Assembly (NCBI GenBank): GCA_914767715.1
Contig: OU612073.1
Span: forward strand, 24,180,001-24,244,000
Length of the DNA stretch: 64,000 bases
From: Membranipora membranacea
Lineage: Eukaryota > Bryozoa > Gymnolaemata > Cheilostomatida > Membraniporidae
Direction: 5' to 3'
Shown here: positions 1-13,004 of the stretch, in pieces
Layout: every line of letters starts with the position of its first letter
Position numbering within the stretch: the first letter of the stretch is position 1
The notes under the pieces: model-generated
Told to the model about the DNA's origin: nothing
What the model saw: only the letters and a program-made list of their open reading frames with translations
Database searches by the model: none
Position numbers and translations under genes: made by a program

Positions 1-1718
1 CATGTTCAAGTATGATTTTTTTTTTAAATAAAGTATGAAGTTATAAAAAAAAAAGATAATTGATAGCTAACAGTTAGCTAGCTAGCAAAAATATGGTTTG
101 TATAAACATGTGGCTTCTTACATGTTGTCACTCATATTATAATGGAAGAAGTTCACAAAGATGGAATCTCAGTCCTCAGCCATTTAGAAAAATTACTAGC
201 ACATGTCACTTTCTATGGCTTTTTCATCTGCAATCATTTTCATTTCAATGAGACATTTTCAAAAAAAAGTACGGCAGAATAGCTGTTGTTTGAATGAAAA
301 TAATGTTACATTATAACCATCGAGTAGTTTTGCCCTTGATCTAATGTGCCTACAAGCAAGATTCCATTTTCATCAAAGTTTACTCAATCTATTTTTGCAA
401 TCCCAATGATCTGTCTTCCTGATTTACTTATATGCTTGCTAGCATTCATTTTAAAATGTAAAGATAAGTAAGTGAGGAAGAGGTATTGTTGGGATATTAT
501 CATTGCTATGGCCGTTGCAGTGGTCTAAGTGGAATTTTTTCTATGTGGGAACTCTACTGTCTGGGTCGACAGCAGCCAAAATGGCGGCAATGCAGCCGCA
601 GGTAATAACATTTATGCGGAAATATAGATCTGTAATAGTATGATTGATAATATAATTGATATCTGGTCAAAACGAAACATTTTCATACTGTTTTAAAGTG
701 TCTATTGCACAGAATTTAGTGGGAGCTGTGTTCTAAGGTTTGCCCCTCAAATATTTCTTTGTGGGAACTCCGTTTCCACCAGTTCCCACTCACTCAGAAC
801 ACTGGGCTAATTGGCTATCGACTTTTGGGTTATACCACTGGAGTTGTTTTGCCCTTGATTCATAGAAGACAACTCCTCTAAATCAGGTTCCTTTTTTTAA
901 GTATTGGATAAAAATATATTTACAATCCAAAAGGTTTGTATTTATTTCTCATCTAAAATGAAAGTCCGGAAAATCAAAGGGCACAAATTACAATGGAGAA
1001 TCCAGGAGGGGTTGAGATAAAATAAGATTGATTGATTTTACATATAAAAGTAAAACAATCGGGATAATGTACTTCTGTTCAGGTTGCTTGTAGTGCCGTT
1101 CCATTATCGACCAGACCACCAGCGACCAAGGCAGGTTTCGACACTTAAACAAGTATGAATGTGTTCAGTAAGATGTATTAACATATCTTCTAAGTCCAAA
1201 AATCACACCCAGAGGCATCAATTAAGAGCAACCCCACTCTCCTTACATCAATGAACTAATTCTTTGCATACGTCTTCTGTAAGCCTTGTCATGGCTAGAA
1301 TAATCAGATATTATTGTAATTTGGTAATTTTTTCTCAGGAGCAAAACTTTTAGTGTATTAAGCAACACATGGTATTAAATTAAAGGATAAACAAAATTGT
1401 TTTGTTGGCAGGATCATTATTTGAGGTAAATATGTCTTCTGTATTTGGTCATTTTCCAAATATATATTCCATGTTTATTCTGGAGAAGAATAAGTCCTTA
1501 GGACTTGTACCCAGAAAACAGAAAAATTGATAAAAATATGGTGTAGAATTAAAAAGACATGTAACTAAAACTCAAGAACAATGACAGGTAAAATTACAAA
1601 GTACACGCAGGCATTAATTAGCAGTAAAACATTACACAAGTTAATACACAATAGCTAGGAAAAGAAAAGTTAGAACAATGTAGCAGTAGGCTAAAATGAA
1701 ATGATAAGAACTGACTCA
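1..1718. other. non-coding stretch, no gene seen
   Basis: I find no exon-like or protein-like signal on either strand here. The DNA is A/T-rich with short homopolymers. Confidence 0.5.
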
Positions 1719-2165
1719 TTAATTGAGAAGTTTGAGGACGTGGCTCCGAGTGGCATTTTCGAATGTAGCAAGGGATTGACTCAGCTTAACATGATTGGGT
1801 AATTCGTTAAACTTCTGAGCACCGAAATTAGCTAAAGCAAATCTGAAATTTTCCTTGGATAGTCTAAACCCAGAACTTTTAGCAAGCCGAGTTTCACTCG
1901 TTAATTTCTCGGGGAGCAGATTGGTATCAATTATTCGGACTAAACTATTAACAATTTTATAAAACGTCAGCAGATACAAATATTCGAAATGCAAAGTTAA
2001 AACAGGGATGTTGTAGGTCTTTCAAGTATTATCTTTAGAACTGTTATTGTCTATAATTTTCAAACATCTATTCTCAATTTTTAAAAATTCTTTTTTGACA
2101 TAGTCGTTTGTGGTAAATAAAACAGGAGAGCTGTATTCCAGATTAGAACGCATAAGTCCAATGTA
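1719..2165 (-). mobile_element. LINE fragment: C-terminal tail of a reverse-transcriptase ORF
   Basis: Minus-strand translation gives the end of a non-LTR retrotransposon ORF2. A segment LRSNLEYSSPVLF at about 2150-2110 matches the usual 'RP.LEYASPVW' element after the RT domain. It is followed by a conserved C-terminal block with FGAQKFNELPNHVKLS (compare the common 'GPKLWNSLPDHIK') and a natural stop at 1719. One in-frame stop lies near 2010, so the copy is decayed. It is severely 5'-truncated: endonuclease and RT core are absent. Family assignment to the CR1/Jockey group is by motif resemblance only. Confidence 0.75.
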
Positions 2166-3069
2166 CCAAAGCTTAGCTCATTAAGGTGTCAGGAATGTTC
2201 TATAACTCAGTGAAATGGCTGTCAGTATTTGGGAACCACCCGTCCGGCCCCTACCCTTTATTATACACAGATTCAATTTAGAACCCGCCATGATAAGCTT
2301 GTTACAACAAACATTGCTGTTGTAAACCCACCCTCTAACATTGCAGCCTTAGTGTTCTGTTGAGTAGCTTTTCCATGAATTAATTTTTTTACATCTGTGA
2401 CTGACACTTTTGCATTTCGCACATTTACATAGAAATTGTTTGAGTGACTACATCAGATGATACGCTTAGCAGAATGTAGTGTTCGCGAAACTTGATACCC
2501 TCAAGATAAAAGTCTTTCTTGGTGACTTATTATATTGCTTTGTATAACGACCATTCAATGATCTCATTTTGTTACATATGTGACTGATACTTTTTCAGTG
2601 CTCACATTTACATAGAGAATATTTGTGCCTCATATAATCAGCGCTATTTGAATCATTTAAAAATCGAAAGTACTGGCTTGGTCCCTGAGGCCAAAAACAA
2701 AATATAAAGGATTTATTTTTGATTCTGTAACTATTCTTTTAAAGACGTCGATACAAAAACAACCAATGAAGGTCTTTTAACTTATATAATATATAATAGC
2801 TCTCCAAGACTCTGGAATTATCAAGTGTCACAAATTATTTAGTTGGCTGGCTTTTTATAGATTCTGTTTTACACTGGGTGAGATTCTACAAAAAGAAAGA
2901 TTAAAAATTAGATATCTTTAACAATTTTTACTCGGTATCAGTCATACATACTTTCACTTCCCTCAGAGGAAAAGTTCTATATTTACAGGCAAATAAAACT
3001 AGCATCGGCAGGCTACAAATGAATTATAACCCAGATATCTGTGCGCAAACTGTAATCGTAATTGTAATT
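2166..3069. other. non-coding stretch downstream of PLAC8 gene A
   Basis: No coding signal. This is the 3' flank of gene A on the minus strand. No clear repeat structure was seen. Confidence 0.4.
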
Positions 3070-4441
3070 TTATAGCGTAGAAGATAAAGCATACTTACCA
3101 ATCTTTTTGAGTTGTCGGTTCATCTGAGCGATAGACAGACAAGGGCAGCAACACACGGCCAGAAAGTCCTTTGTTATAGATCCCTGTTAAGTCATATAAA
3201 AATACAGTAAAAAACCATGACATGTACCAGGTGAGAAATATCATATCACATATTATGAATTATGATAAAATGTAATACAATATAATATAATCATATGTCA
3301 GGACAATCTCTTGTGCCTGACACCATCTCACATGCATATTTTGAATCGGACAAATATGCTCATTTTGCCAAGCGGAAAGAGAGACTATCAATTCAAATTA
3401 CCAGAAATGATTGATGGGCTCATAATGCTATTACCAAAATGTATTACTTGATGTGACAGCACAGAATGCTATGCGGTTATCATGCATGATGTTGCAATTT
3501 CACCATCAAATAATGAAATTGTTGTCCAAAACCAGATTTAGTACCTAGGGACCACTGAAAGATTACGAAACAGACACTAATCAAGAGAGCAGTAACGACA
3601 CATGAAAATATCACTGGTTTTGGATTTTTTGAAACCAAAAACCAAAACCAGTGGCCGCGTGACAAGGCTAGTTTCACATGCATAGTTAATCCGAGACTGG
3701 ATTTCTCAGTCTCAATATTCAACTGGTAATATATGACGCCAAATAATAACTTACCTTAATTCCGTACAGTGTCCTAAGCTTTGTTCTTAATGCTACCCAT
3801 GAAGTAGGTGCGCAGACGAGACCAACACAGAAACAATTCTCTCCCATCTTCCTCGCCACATGACATGCCAGGAAAGGTAAGCACAGCCAACCGGCTAAAC
3901 CTGACAAAGTGATCAATGGATATCTATAGCAGAAATAACTTAAACAAGTTATGGGTATGAAAGTAAAGAGTTGTCACACTTTAAGACAGGTTGGCATAAC
4001 CCAGACTCTGATTTGGGGGATTGATAGTAACGATGGTTAACTATTATCATAACATTACACTTACGGTACATCAAAATATACACTGTGGATGCGTGTTGCA
4101 ACAATCTAGCTCATAAAACTTGTCAAGGGATAAATGAACAGATCAAAATCATTAGCGCCAAAACAGTAGATGACAACAAAATGGCCCACCATAGTCTATC
4201 TATATGATTTGAAGTACTATCTGCTTTTCAATTGACCAACACAGCATATATGTCGTCATTCTGTAGCGTAGATGACAAACATATAGATATTACATAACTT
4301 ACATGTGCAACAATCATTGAAGCAGCCGCAAAGTCCATCTGACCATTCTTTGACATTCTGAGGAGGTGGAAAGGATTTAGGCTGCTCTACAACCACAGCT
4401 ACATGCTGAGTACTGGAGAAAGCTGTGGTCTGATGCGGCAT
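3070..4441 (-). CDS. PLAC8-family cysteine-rich protein, gene A (3 exons)
   Basis: Coding exons on the minus strand: 4441-4303 (ATG at 4441), 3900-3755 and 3183-3070. Donors are GTAAGT after 4303 and 3755; acceptors are CAG before 3900 and 3183. Phases are 1 and 0, the same plan as the other PLAC8 genes here; the product is about 132 residues. The N-terminus is short and Pro/Gln-rich, then comes the PLAC8 domain: WSDGLCGCFNDCCTC, a middle exon with ACHVARKMGENCFC and RTKLRTLYGI, and a last exon with AVCCCPCLSIAQMNRQLK. PLAC8/cornifelin proteins are small cysteine-rich, often membrane-associated proteins of varied function; the role here is unknown. Odd points: its ATG is unsplit, unlike B-E, and a good donor (G|GTAAGT, at 3097) lies inside the last codons, so a further 3' exon is possible. 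The domain assignment is firm, the exact C-terminus is not. Confidence 0.87.
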
Positions 4442-5454
4442 GGTTATTTAATTATAACAGAACAGGTGTAGTCGAGATTATGTGTCAGTGAGATATGCAG
4501 GATCCAAACTTCAAGTGATTTGTTGTTCATTCACTAGCGTCACTCCCGGCATATGAAAGTGATAGGGTCAGCTTGCCTTGTTTTATACGCAGAAGGGGCC
4601 ACATATTGCGTTATAATTTCAAATGCAAAAAAATCAGCATTTTCAAAACAACCAGCCATTCGTTGGTAAGATATTTTTTTGTCTTTTTTTTCTGTGAGTA
4701 AGTCTTTATGACGAGGGTAATATTGTTTGCAGAAAGTGAGGTAATTTCTCAATACATTTTGTTCCCCTTTTTGCTCAAAAATGCGGTTTTACTGGCAAAA
4801 AATTAAATCATAAAAAATGACTAATGCCATTTGTTTTATTATTTATCACAACAGATCGCCATGTATGAGTCTCTGATATTTGACGTTTTTGCTCTACAAT
4901 TGTTCGATTGGTTTATAGCCCAAAAATATAACAGTATGGTAATCTCTGTTATTTAGCAATAATGGACATTCCTGTTGGGATAGCGTAACTCTATGTGTGT
5001 GTGCCATGTCGCTCTTTAGAACTTATTGTGGTATGGGCAATCATGTATTAGGACCTTGAGTACCAGTGACCTCTAGAAAGTCAAAGGGGACATTTATTTA
5101 AAATTGGGCACCACTTAGCTTGCGTATTGGCTTCAAATAAGACTTGCTAAGATTTTTCTTTTTTTTGCTTTCATGATAAATTTACTTGAAACTTGGAGGG
5201 GTATCACTTTCATAGAGCTTAATTTGTTCAGATCTTCATGATTTCAGCACCAGCAATAAGGTTTGGCCGGTCATACAGTGTCACCCCTGTCATGTACAAC
5301 CTAAAATATCCTAAGTAGTTCACCATTCGGTCGTGTTATGACACTCTCATCATGAACTCTAACATTTTTCAAATACTGGGTGTCACAACTGTGACAAAAA
5401 ACATTCCAATGTCTTACTAATAATATGAGCAAAAATCTTCACACATTGAATCAA
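4442..5454. other. upstream flank of gene A, no gene seen
   Basis: No exon-like sequence was recognised. The promoter of gene A should lie in the first few hundred bases above 4441, but no clear core element can be named. Confidence 0.4.
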
Positions 5455-5771
5455 AAATTCAGGAAGCTGTCAGTGTCAGCCAGTTTTATATTAAGTTTCA
5501 CGTCATGAGCATCTGCAGATTGCCTCCATCTGCAGATTGCCTCCATCTGCAGATTGCCTCCATCTCGATTGAAGCAACGGATAGATTCGGTTTACACCAA
5601 ATTTATCAGGAAGTTGATTTCTGGGAGTGAGATTTGTGATGAGCTCTTTGCTAACTGTAAATTAATACAAACTGCCTGTCCGGAAACACAGGTTCGCTTA
5701 TCTAAGCTAGCTCATGAACATATAGACTGTGCTCTCTGTCAGGCCAATGATACCAAATAACACAATAAAAG
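5455..5771 (+). other. duplicated segment with a 68-codon ORF; paralogue at about 15445-15645
   Basis: An ORF runs from 5554 to 5760 and would encode 68 residues ending HIDCALCQANDTK. A diverged copy lies at about 15445-15645 but has lost around 100 bp from the middle of the ORF. The peptide is not recognised and may be a terminal exon, a pseudogene fragment or chance. The block belongs to a larger duplication shared with the gene B region. Confidence 0.35.
5511..5561. repeat. 17-bp direct repeat, 3 copies
   Basis: The unit atctgcagattgcctcc occurs three times head to tail. The paralogous copy near 15500 lacks this expansion, so it arose after the duplication. Confidence 0.9.
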
Positions 5772-7338
5772 TGGTATTATTATTATTATATATGCACTTT
5801 ATTTCACCGATCAATGTTCTGTCAAAACAAATGAGATCATGTGTAGACATCAAGGTGAAGTTAATTACAAAGAAGAATGAATCTATAAAATAATCTAAAA
5901 AATTGCTCTCTGGTCAGGAAATTACACGGATAATAATTCAAAAATATCTAAAGAACAGATTCTTCCCCAAGTGTGCAGTTCTACTTTTTGGTGGAATAGT
6001 TCTGCGACTGTGAGTGCTAGGCCGACCGGGTATGTAACAGTGGAGAATATGATGGTCATCAGCTAAGATCTTATTGGCATACCGGAGGCATACTATATCT
6101 AGATACACATTGAGTTCCTCTAATTTGAGAAACGCCAACCTATCGGCGTAGTGTTCTTGTCGGGGAAGAATAATGAACAAGCACAGCCTTTGGTATCTCT
6201 CGAGCTTGTCTTTGTCATATTTTGCTATATATGGGTACCAGCTCGGTGCTGCATACAAGATGATTGACAGTATGCGAGCCTGATAAAATAGCACAAGACC
6301 TGATGTAGCGACACCTGCTTTCTTTAGATTAAAAAGTGCATCGTAGGCTGATCGAGATTGGGAGATAACATTGTCAACATGGTTAGTGAACTTCATGTGA
6401 GAACCGTATGTTACTCCTAGCAGTTTGGTGTGATTGCCGATTTGTACATTGGCGCCGTTGATTGTTACTGGGTCAATGGAAATTGACTTCTGGAGTGTAA
6501 AGTTCATTGCTGTGGACTTAGAAGCATTGAGTAGCATAAAGTTGTCATTACACCACTGAGATGCATAGACGGCAGCTTTCTGTAGTATGTTACTATGTAG
6601 TGATACAGTGGCTTTGTGTGCTGTTGCGTTGCTGACGAGAGCATCTGCTGATGATACGGCAGTGTATATGGTGGTGTCGTCAGCATACTTCACAAAGTCT
6701 GCATCTGGAGTCAGGTCATTTATGAAAGTGTTCCACAAGATCGGCCCCATTATAGTGCCCTGTGGTACCCCTATATGACGGGGTTGGTAGCCGGAGGTGT
6801 GGTCTTGATGCCTAACACATTGAGAGCGATCAGTGAGAAAGCTCTTTACAAGATTTACGATTGAAGGCTGGACATTCAGCTGACATAGTTTAGTGATGGC
6901 ATAATCTGGCCACATTCTGTCGAATGCCTTGCTAAAGTCTAACATCAGCACTTGAGTAGTAATCGTGTTCTTATTGTCGAGATATAACGAGACATCTGTG
7001 GAAAACTTTACCAGAGCATCGGTTGTACCTAAGGATGGGTGTAGGCATACTGATGTCTTAGTTGAGGAATGTCATTTTGTAGATGTTTAGCGACAACCTT
7101 CTCGGTGATTTTGCTAAGATGGTATAAGAGGCTGATCGGTCTCATATCTTTGAACTGGGTGGGTGTTTTCACCTTGTTGATTGGCCTTATCTCAGATTTC
7201 TTCCACAATTTTGGAAAGCAGTGTGTTGACATTATACTGTTTATTATGTGAGCTATTGGTTCACATAAAATCCAGGAGTTGTTTTTTGATATCCAACTTG
7301 GATCGTCTGCCGAGTGTGTGGCCTTATGGGTATGGTAT
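5772..7338 (-). mobile_element. 5'-truncated LINE with reverse transcriptase ORF, TSD TGGTAT
   Basis: The element occupies about 5778-7332, read on the minus strand, flanked by a 6-bp direct repeat TGGTAT (5772-5777 and 7333-7338). Coding runs from the upper end to a stop at 5938. RT motifs in order: KLWKKSEIRPI, PISLLYHLSKITEKV, DFSKAFDRMW (motif A), GVPQGTIMGP (motif B), KYADDT (motif C) and LLGVTYG. A C-terminal LYAAPSWYPYI block and a roughly 160-bp 3' UTR follow, ending in a TAT/ATA-rich microsatellite tail at 5778-5792. A single frameshift sits near 7040, between QYAY and HPSLGTTDAL. Endonuclease and ORF1 are missing. The paralogous segment at 15647-15660 lacks the element and shows the empty site. 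CR1/Jockey-like by motifs. Confidence 0.9.
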
Positions 7339-8581
7339 ATCTTGATAGATGTTTTATTTTTGTATTCAATGTATATTAAGTTAAAATAGCGTTACAAAAG
7401 TGTTTATCTAGCCACACCGGAGTAAGAGCAATGGAGCGGTGATCTGTTAGATACAGTATGAAAATATGGAGTCAGCAGGAGTAAACCCGACACAACTCAT
7501 ACACAGGGTTATTCACAAGAGGTAATTGTAAAAAAAACAAGAATTCACAAAACAAGAATTCACAAACCCAAAAACTAGCATTAACATACACCACAACTAG
7601 CATTACCATGCACCACAATTAGCATCAACGTGGGATACAGTGTGGCGGGTCAGCACATAAAATCACAAACCTAATGAAAATTTTGAGAAGTCTCCGTTTT
7701 CAACAAGTCTCCCATTGCATTATCACTGAATAAATGGTAAAAATCTAATATTGATCAGTGAAATGAACCTGAATGAACTTTTTTATTCAATTTTTCCTGG
7801 AGTTTGTTACTAGTCACATGTGGACAAGGTTCATGGTTGTAGACCTGTCGGATTTTTACTTATGCCATACTTGAGATAGTGTGCATGCTGACTAACACAA
7901 CATAGCAGTCTGATACGATGGTCAGTCATGCGGAGGTAGAGTGGACAAGGTATGTCTTGGAGGCTTGGAGCGCCCACATACGTACCTTGTCCTTGTCTTA
8001 CTGAGTTCTACTTTCACCACACTTAAGATAGTGGACATGGTGACTAACACAACAAAGGGCTTTCAACAGCTTAAGTCACAAACATCACAATTTTCAGATC
8101 ACATGTGTTTGTGATAAAGCTTGACCAGCATTTTTAGTGACAATCCGCCATCTAGGGTTATAAAAATGTTCTGACACTCATTGACCACTCATCGACCACT
8201 GCATGTTTGGACAGATATCTGTCCTTTAATCAAACATCATTTTTTCAAATTTTGATTTGTTCAGTTTCAAGTTGGTGGGGAGTCTTTACTCTTACTTTGT
8301 CGTAGAACATAAGTTTTGAATATTTTGCAAGATTTGATGCACCATTCGTGATGAAAAAGTCTATCTTATCATCTGATATATGGGTGATTGTGCTTTGTCT
8401 TAGTTTTGCCACCCTACTGAGTAAACAAAGTACTCTATAATTATACAGATAAAGCTACTTACGCCCCATTATACAGCTTATTTATGGGCCTAACACTGAT
8501 TGCCTCTATGTAAACTGACTGTGCTATCCACTGATGATGAATGAGTTACTCGGCATATACAATTTATGAGCCCAGCAGTAC
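7339..8581. repeat. segmental duplicate of 15650-17195, without gene B exon 3
   Basis: Nearly collinear with 15650-17195; examples are the shared stretches around 7420/15730 (gccacaccggagtaagagca) and 8520/17145. The copy lacks about 330 bp that correspond to 15865-16195, the part that contains exon 3 of PLAC8 gene B. Homology stops after gagcccagcagta at 8581. No coding potential remains. Confidence 0.85.
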
Positions 8582-9250
8582 GCAGACTTGCCAACCTAGA
8601 TTTTCCAAAATGCTTACAAAAATTTGCAAAATGCTTAAAATGCTTACAAAACTCATGGGCGCCTTATATAACCAGAAATTACCTCAAAAATTTTCGCGAG
8701 GGTCTATTAACCACACAACATCGCCACTTCTCTGTGGCATCAGAATGCGGGTTGCACAAAACCAACTTTTATACCTGAATAGTCATCATCATAATGGCTA
8801 AATTTTAAGCCTTAGTGGTGTTCAAAATAGCTCTTCCCAATTGCGCGCAAACAGTCAGCAATCTGGTGGCATGAGTCTAATCAATGAACCAAAGGTTTAG
8901 TTCATTGGTCTAATAAACACTGGGGCAGGAGATCTGAGTTATCTCCCCCAACAAGGAGGTGGGCAACTTTTGTTACTCTCATTGAAAAAAAGATGAAAGT
9001 TGACTCATGTAAACAGGGAGAATAAACTCCATTCTCCCTGATGTAAGACTTGAACAGGTAAAAAGCATTCTGCTTGCAGGATAGCCTTGTGACATAGTCT
9101 ATCTCTGCAGCACAGCAGTGGTGGCGCTGCCTTCCATCAAGAAAGGCAACTGCCAGGGTTCAAGGTTATGAGATATCAAAACCAGTGTTCCATTTAGGCC
9201 CAAATATTTCCAAATTATGGGTTTCCATTGTTTTCCCAATTTTGGTACTC
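8582..9250. other. non-coding stretch
   Basis: No gene signal. It contains a 26-bp near-palindrome at 8882-8907 (caatgaacc..ggtttagttcattg), also present at 35858-35883, and short A/T-rich sequence. Confidence 0.4.
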
Positions 9251-9253
9251 AGA

Positions 9254-9410
9254 CTAGGTGAATTAGTTCAAGCCCTATGCTGCAGAGACGAACGTATGCC
9301 TCAACAGTTCGCACATGCGCAGACTGGGTAAAAAGTCCACACACACTGATGACGTAATATACTATTGCATGTATATCTCTGATCGATAGAGAGTGAATTA
9401 ATTCACCTAG
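9254..9410. mobile_element. MITE-like element with 17-bp terminal inverted repeats
   Basis: The arms ctaggtgaattagttca (9254-9270) and tgaattaattcacctag (9394-9410) are inverted repeats matching at 16 of 17 positions. The interior has no coding capacity and shares tracts (gcacatgcgca, tctctgatcgat) with 14350-14470, so this looks like a small non-autonomous DNA element family. A short TCAG-like flanking repeat may be the target duplication but is not convincing. Confidence 0.6.
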
Positions 9411-12400
9411 CCTCAGCACAGCTGAAATATAGTGTTTAGGAGACGTATGTGTGATTACCCAAACTTTTGGATATACACTTATCATTTTCTCATTTCTTAT
9501 TGAAATATTTTAATTTAACTTTTGAAAATCTTATCTTACCTATTTCAAGTTTTAGGAGAGCATGAAGTACATATTTTTGCCAAAATAAGTTACATCGAAA
9601 CTGCTCAGTTCATTAAAAGTATTTTGGCTTCAAGTTGCTGTAAAGTTATCTTCTAATTTTCATACAATGTCGTACTTAATATGAATTCGAAGTTATCCCA
9701 CTTTGCCTAATTTATCATATCCCGTCCTTGTATCCAGGTAAACATACAAACTTAAATGAGAGAATTCTTTACAGAGGGAGAATCTAGGATCAAAATTGAA
9801 TGTCTCCAAATATCAGAAATTATACCAGCATACAAGTTCTCCCTGTATACAGGTTTTATTTCAAACTCCAAGCACCAAACAGATTGTGTCAATCTGGTTA
9901 AATAACTCTCCGTAAACCCTTATACTTGCAAGATAGCAAGATAATAGGTAGCGATAGATATTTGATTTACTATTTCCAATCCAATCCAAATTCAATACTA
10001 CTGGTTCTAATTTTTGCTGGATGGGGTCAAAGTTTTTGAGTGGGGGGATTAAATGAGGACGCATAATTCATCTACTGGTACTTGTGTCAACCGACCTTGC
10101 CCAGTGATATGAATTAAATTTAAGCCAGGGATACCCATCAAACAATTATGAAATATTTCAATCCTAAGAAAGACACAAGAAGGCCTGACACTATCACATT
10201 TTAAACAAGGATTGATTGAGGAAACAATGTCATTTAAAAATTATTGAAGATTATTAGGGTTGTTTCAAACGTAAATTACTGTCTTTCAAGTAAAATTTTT
10301 AAGAATAGATTGGGCAGTGCTTCTGATTTGTGCGAAAATAAATGTCACGTTAAAATCCCAAATCCTTCCCTCAAAGAAGCCTTAATAGTAGTAGTATTGT
10401 TATTATGAAAGCATATGATATCAGATATAAAATACTTCTGGTTTCTAGTTACTATTTGATTATGTAAAATCAGGGCTCTCAACCTGGGAGGATTCGAAAC
10501 CTGAGTTTTGATATTAGCATGTCCCATAGTGGTACTTTAAAGGTGTAAAACGCCCTGAGCATAAACAGCTGAGGGTATGTCTGGGATGGTACCGAAATAT
10601 TGTCGGGTGAAATACCTGGGATTTGAAGATTATGTGCAAAGAATAGCTGGCAAAGCAAGTCAAAGAATGTATGTTGTTAAAAAATGTTGCATCTAAGTAC
10701 AAAGCCATTAGCTTCCATGATGTTCAAAAGTCTTGTAGTTTCCCTCTTGATGTATTGTCTGCCTGTTTTGCACACGAGCATATGTACCATAGACAAGAAA
10801 TAACTAAGAAAAGTTTTTAATGTTGCCAAGAATTTGAGGCTTGGCGTAGGCGACCTCGATATTATTGTGCTGTTCTGCTGATGAGCATCACATCATACAA
10901 AATTTCCTAGAGCGATGCCCTCAAATGCAAGTTCCATACATTAGTAGCAAGCTCCTTTAATGACAAAGTATATGCATCCCTTTCTCGCAACATTTCATGT
11001 TTGTGATAGCTAGTAAATCAATAAAAACCTAGAGCATTGCTTGTAAACATAAAATCGTAAATAATTTTAGATTTGATCCAGATGAACCAATTCATATGGA
11101 CTAACCAAGGCCAACGCCACAGGTGAAAATGAATCCCCATGATGTAAAAATATGTTTGTAAAAATATTGTTTTAAAGGCTGACGAATCGAGCCACCAGGG
11201 TAGAAAGGCATATAATTGATGTAATGTGATGCTATTGAAATCATTGCCCGGATTTATCCGGTTCACCTGCAAAATGACTTTTTTAACATTCCTAAAATTC
11301 AAATTTCTATTTAGCCATAATAATCTATTTGCAAATCACTGGGAGAGCAATAAGAGCATAGCTTATCACAAATGAAATCAAATACCCACAACAAATACCA
11401 CACATTATTCACATGCAAAACTTTGATGTCATCTCAGTCTGAACCGAGATGCTTTGACAGAAAGGCAAGTTGGGTGTGATGAGTTGATATTCAAATTAAA
11501 GACTAGGTTCATTCAATCATGTCAAGTTCATTACAAGCTAAATTTTAAAAGCGTTCTCAAATACAAATTGGAATCTCACATAAATGACTTGAATAGGCAG
11601 CGCAGTGAGAGCATAGCTTATCACAACTAGAATCTAATACCTGATCATTCATTAATAATATAACATAAATTATTGTAAGGCAACATTTAGCATTGTTTTT
11701 ATATTATTCATCTCTGCCAACGAGCAAAATCTGAGTTTTAGCTCACATTTTAAAATCCCCTGAGAAGCCTGAGTTGAACCCAAAAATCTGAGTAACTCGG
11801 GCTAAATCTGAGTGGTTGAGAGCCCTGGTAATATTGTCTGTGATATGTAATAAATCAATCAAATCGATCAGGTGAAGACCAGAGAAGGCAGGGGAGGGAT
11901 TTTGTTTTGCAGCTTAATTTGAGTTAGAAGTTTTCCAAATGCAGTCACCAATAGCTCCTCGGCCATATGCCATCAACAGCTTGAAGTCAATATAGTTAGT
12001 TGGGTATCCAGATAAATCACAGTATGAAAGGTTTTTACTATTGTATCTACTGTCATGAGGATATTGCTCACTGTGTTAATGGCTGTGATGCCATACAGAG
12101 AGCAAGGAGTTACAGGGGCCTTAGCCCATGATAATATTCAAAATTGTATTGTGCTAACCTAAATTATTAGCCATCCTTTTGTAAGCCTCTATAAATAAAT
12201 AAATAAGCAATCACTACTAGTATGCCTACCTGTAAATATGAGAGCACTACATAGTAAATCTTTTGATTGTATGACTAAACAGAGAGACATTGTGACAACA
12301 CAAACCATCACAAACCAACACAATTATGAGATTATGTTGACTCAATCTTGTCACCAAACAATAGCGTGTGCTCCTGTTTTTAAAAACAATTTTAATTAGC

Positions 12401-13004
12401 CACACAATTAGATATTTTATTGTGAATAGCAACACATGATAACACTCTATGAGAAGAATGCTGTGTGTACAGCCTCTGCTTACAATTGATATTGCTAGCA
12501 TAATGAATTACTCTGTGTTAAACACTTTAACTTTAACTTTAACTTATGAATCCCTATGCTCAGTGCCAAGATATGCACATATTTTGGTAAACTTCCATTT
12601 ATCATAATAGTTAGATTGCAATTCAGTATTCATAGATCAGCTTCTTGCTATAATCTGTAATCAAAGAGAAACCCATGCATCCCAATTGACAAGCCCTCGG
12701 GGCTAACAAATCCCATGACCTCCAACGCATGCGCGCTGTGCGACTGACACTCTAACTTATGTCACCAACTCTTAAATCCATCTCATTCTTGATAGCACAC
12801 TTTCTGCATCAAACAATCGAAGCTAATAAAATATAATCTATTTTAACCACAATTTCTAAATTGAAAGATTCATACCCGTTTGTGTCGACTAAATAAGCCA
12901 TCACAAAATTACAAAGAAGATCTTTCCGAACCCACAGAGTTAGTATATTTTGGAGGCATGTGTCATGTGAGATTATAATAATAATAATAATAGCCATTCG
13001 CATC
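9411..13004. other. long non-coding stretch
   Basis: No exon or protein family was recognised over 3.6 kb on either strand. Open frames are short and show no coding character. Minor features are a repeated tract (gagcatagcttatcacaa) near 11355 and 11610, and an ATA-type microsatellite at about 12975-12992. Confidence 0.45.
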
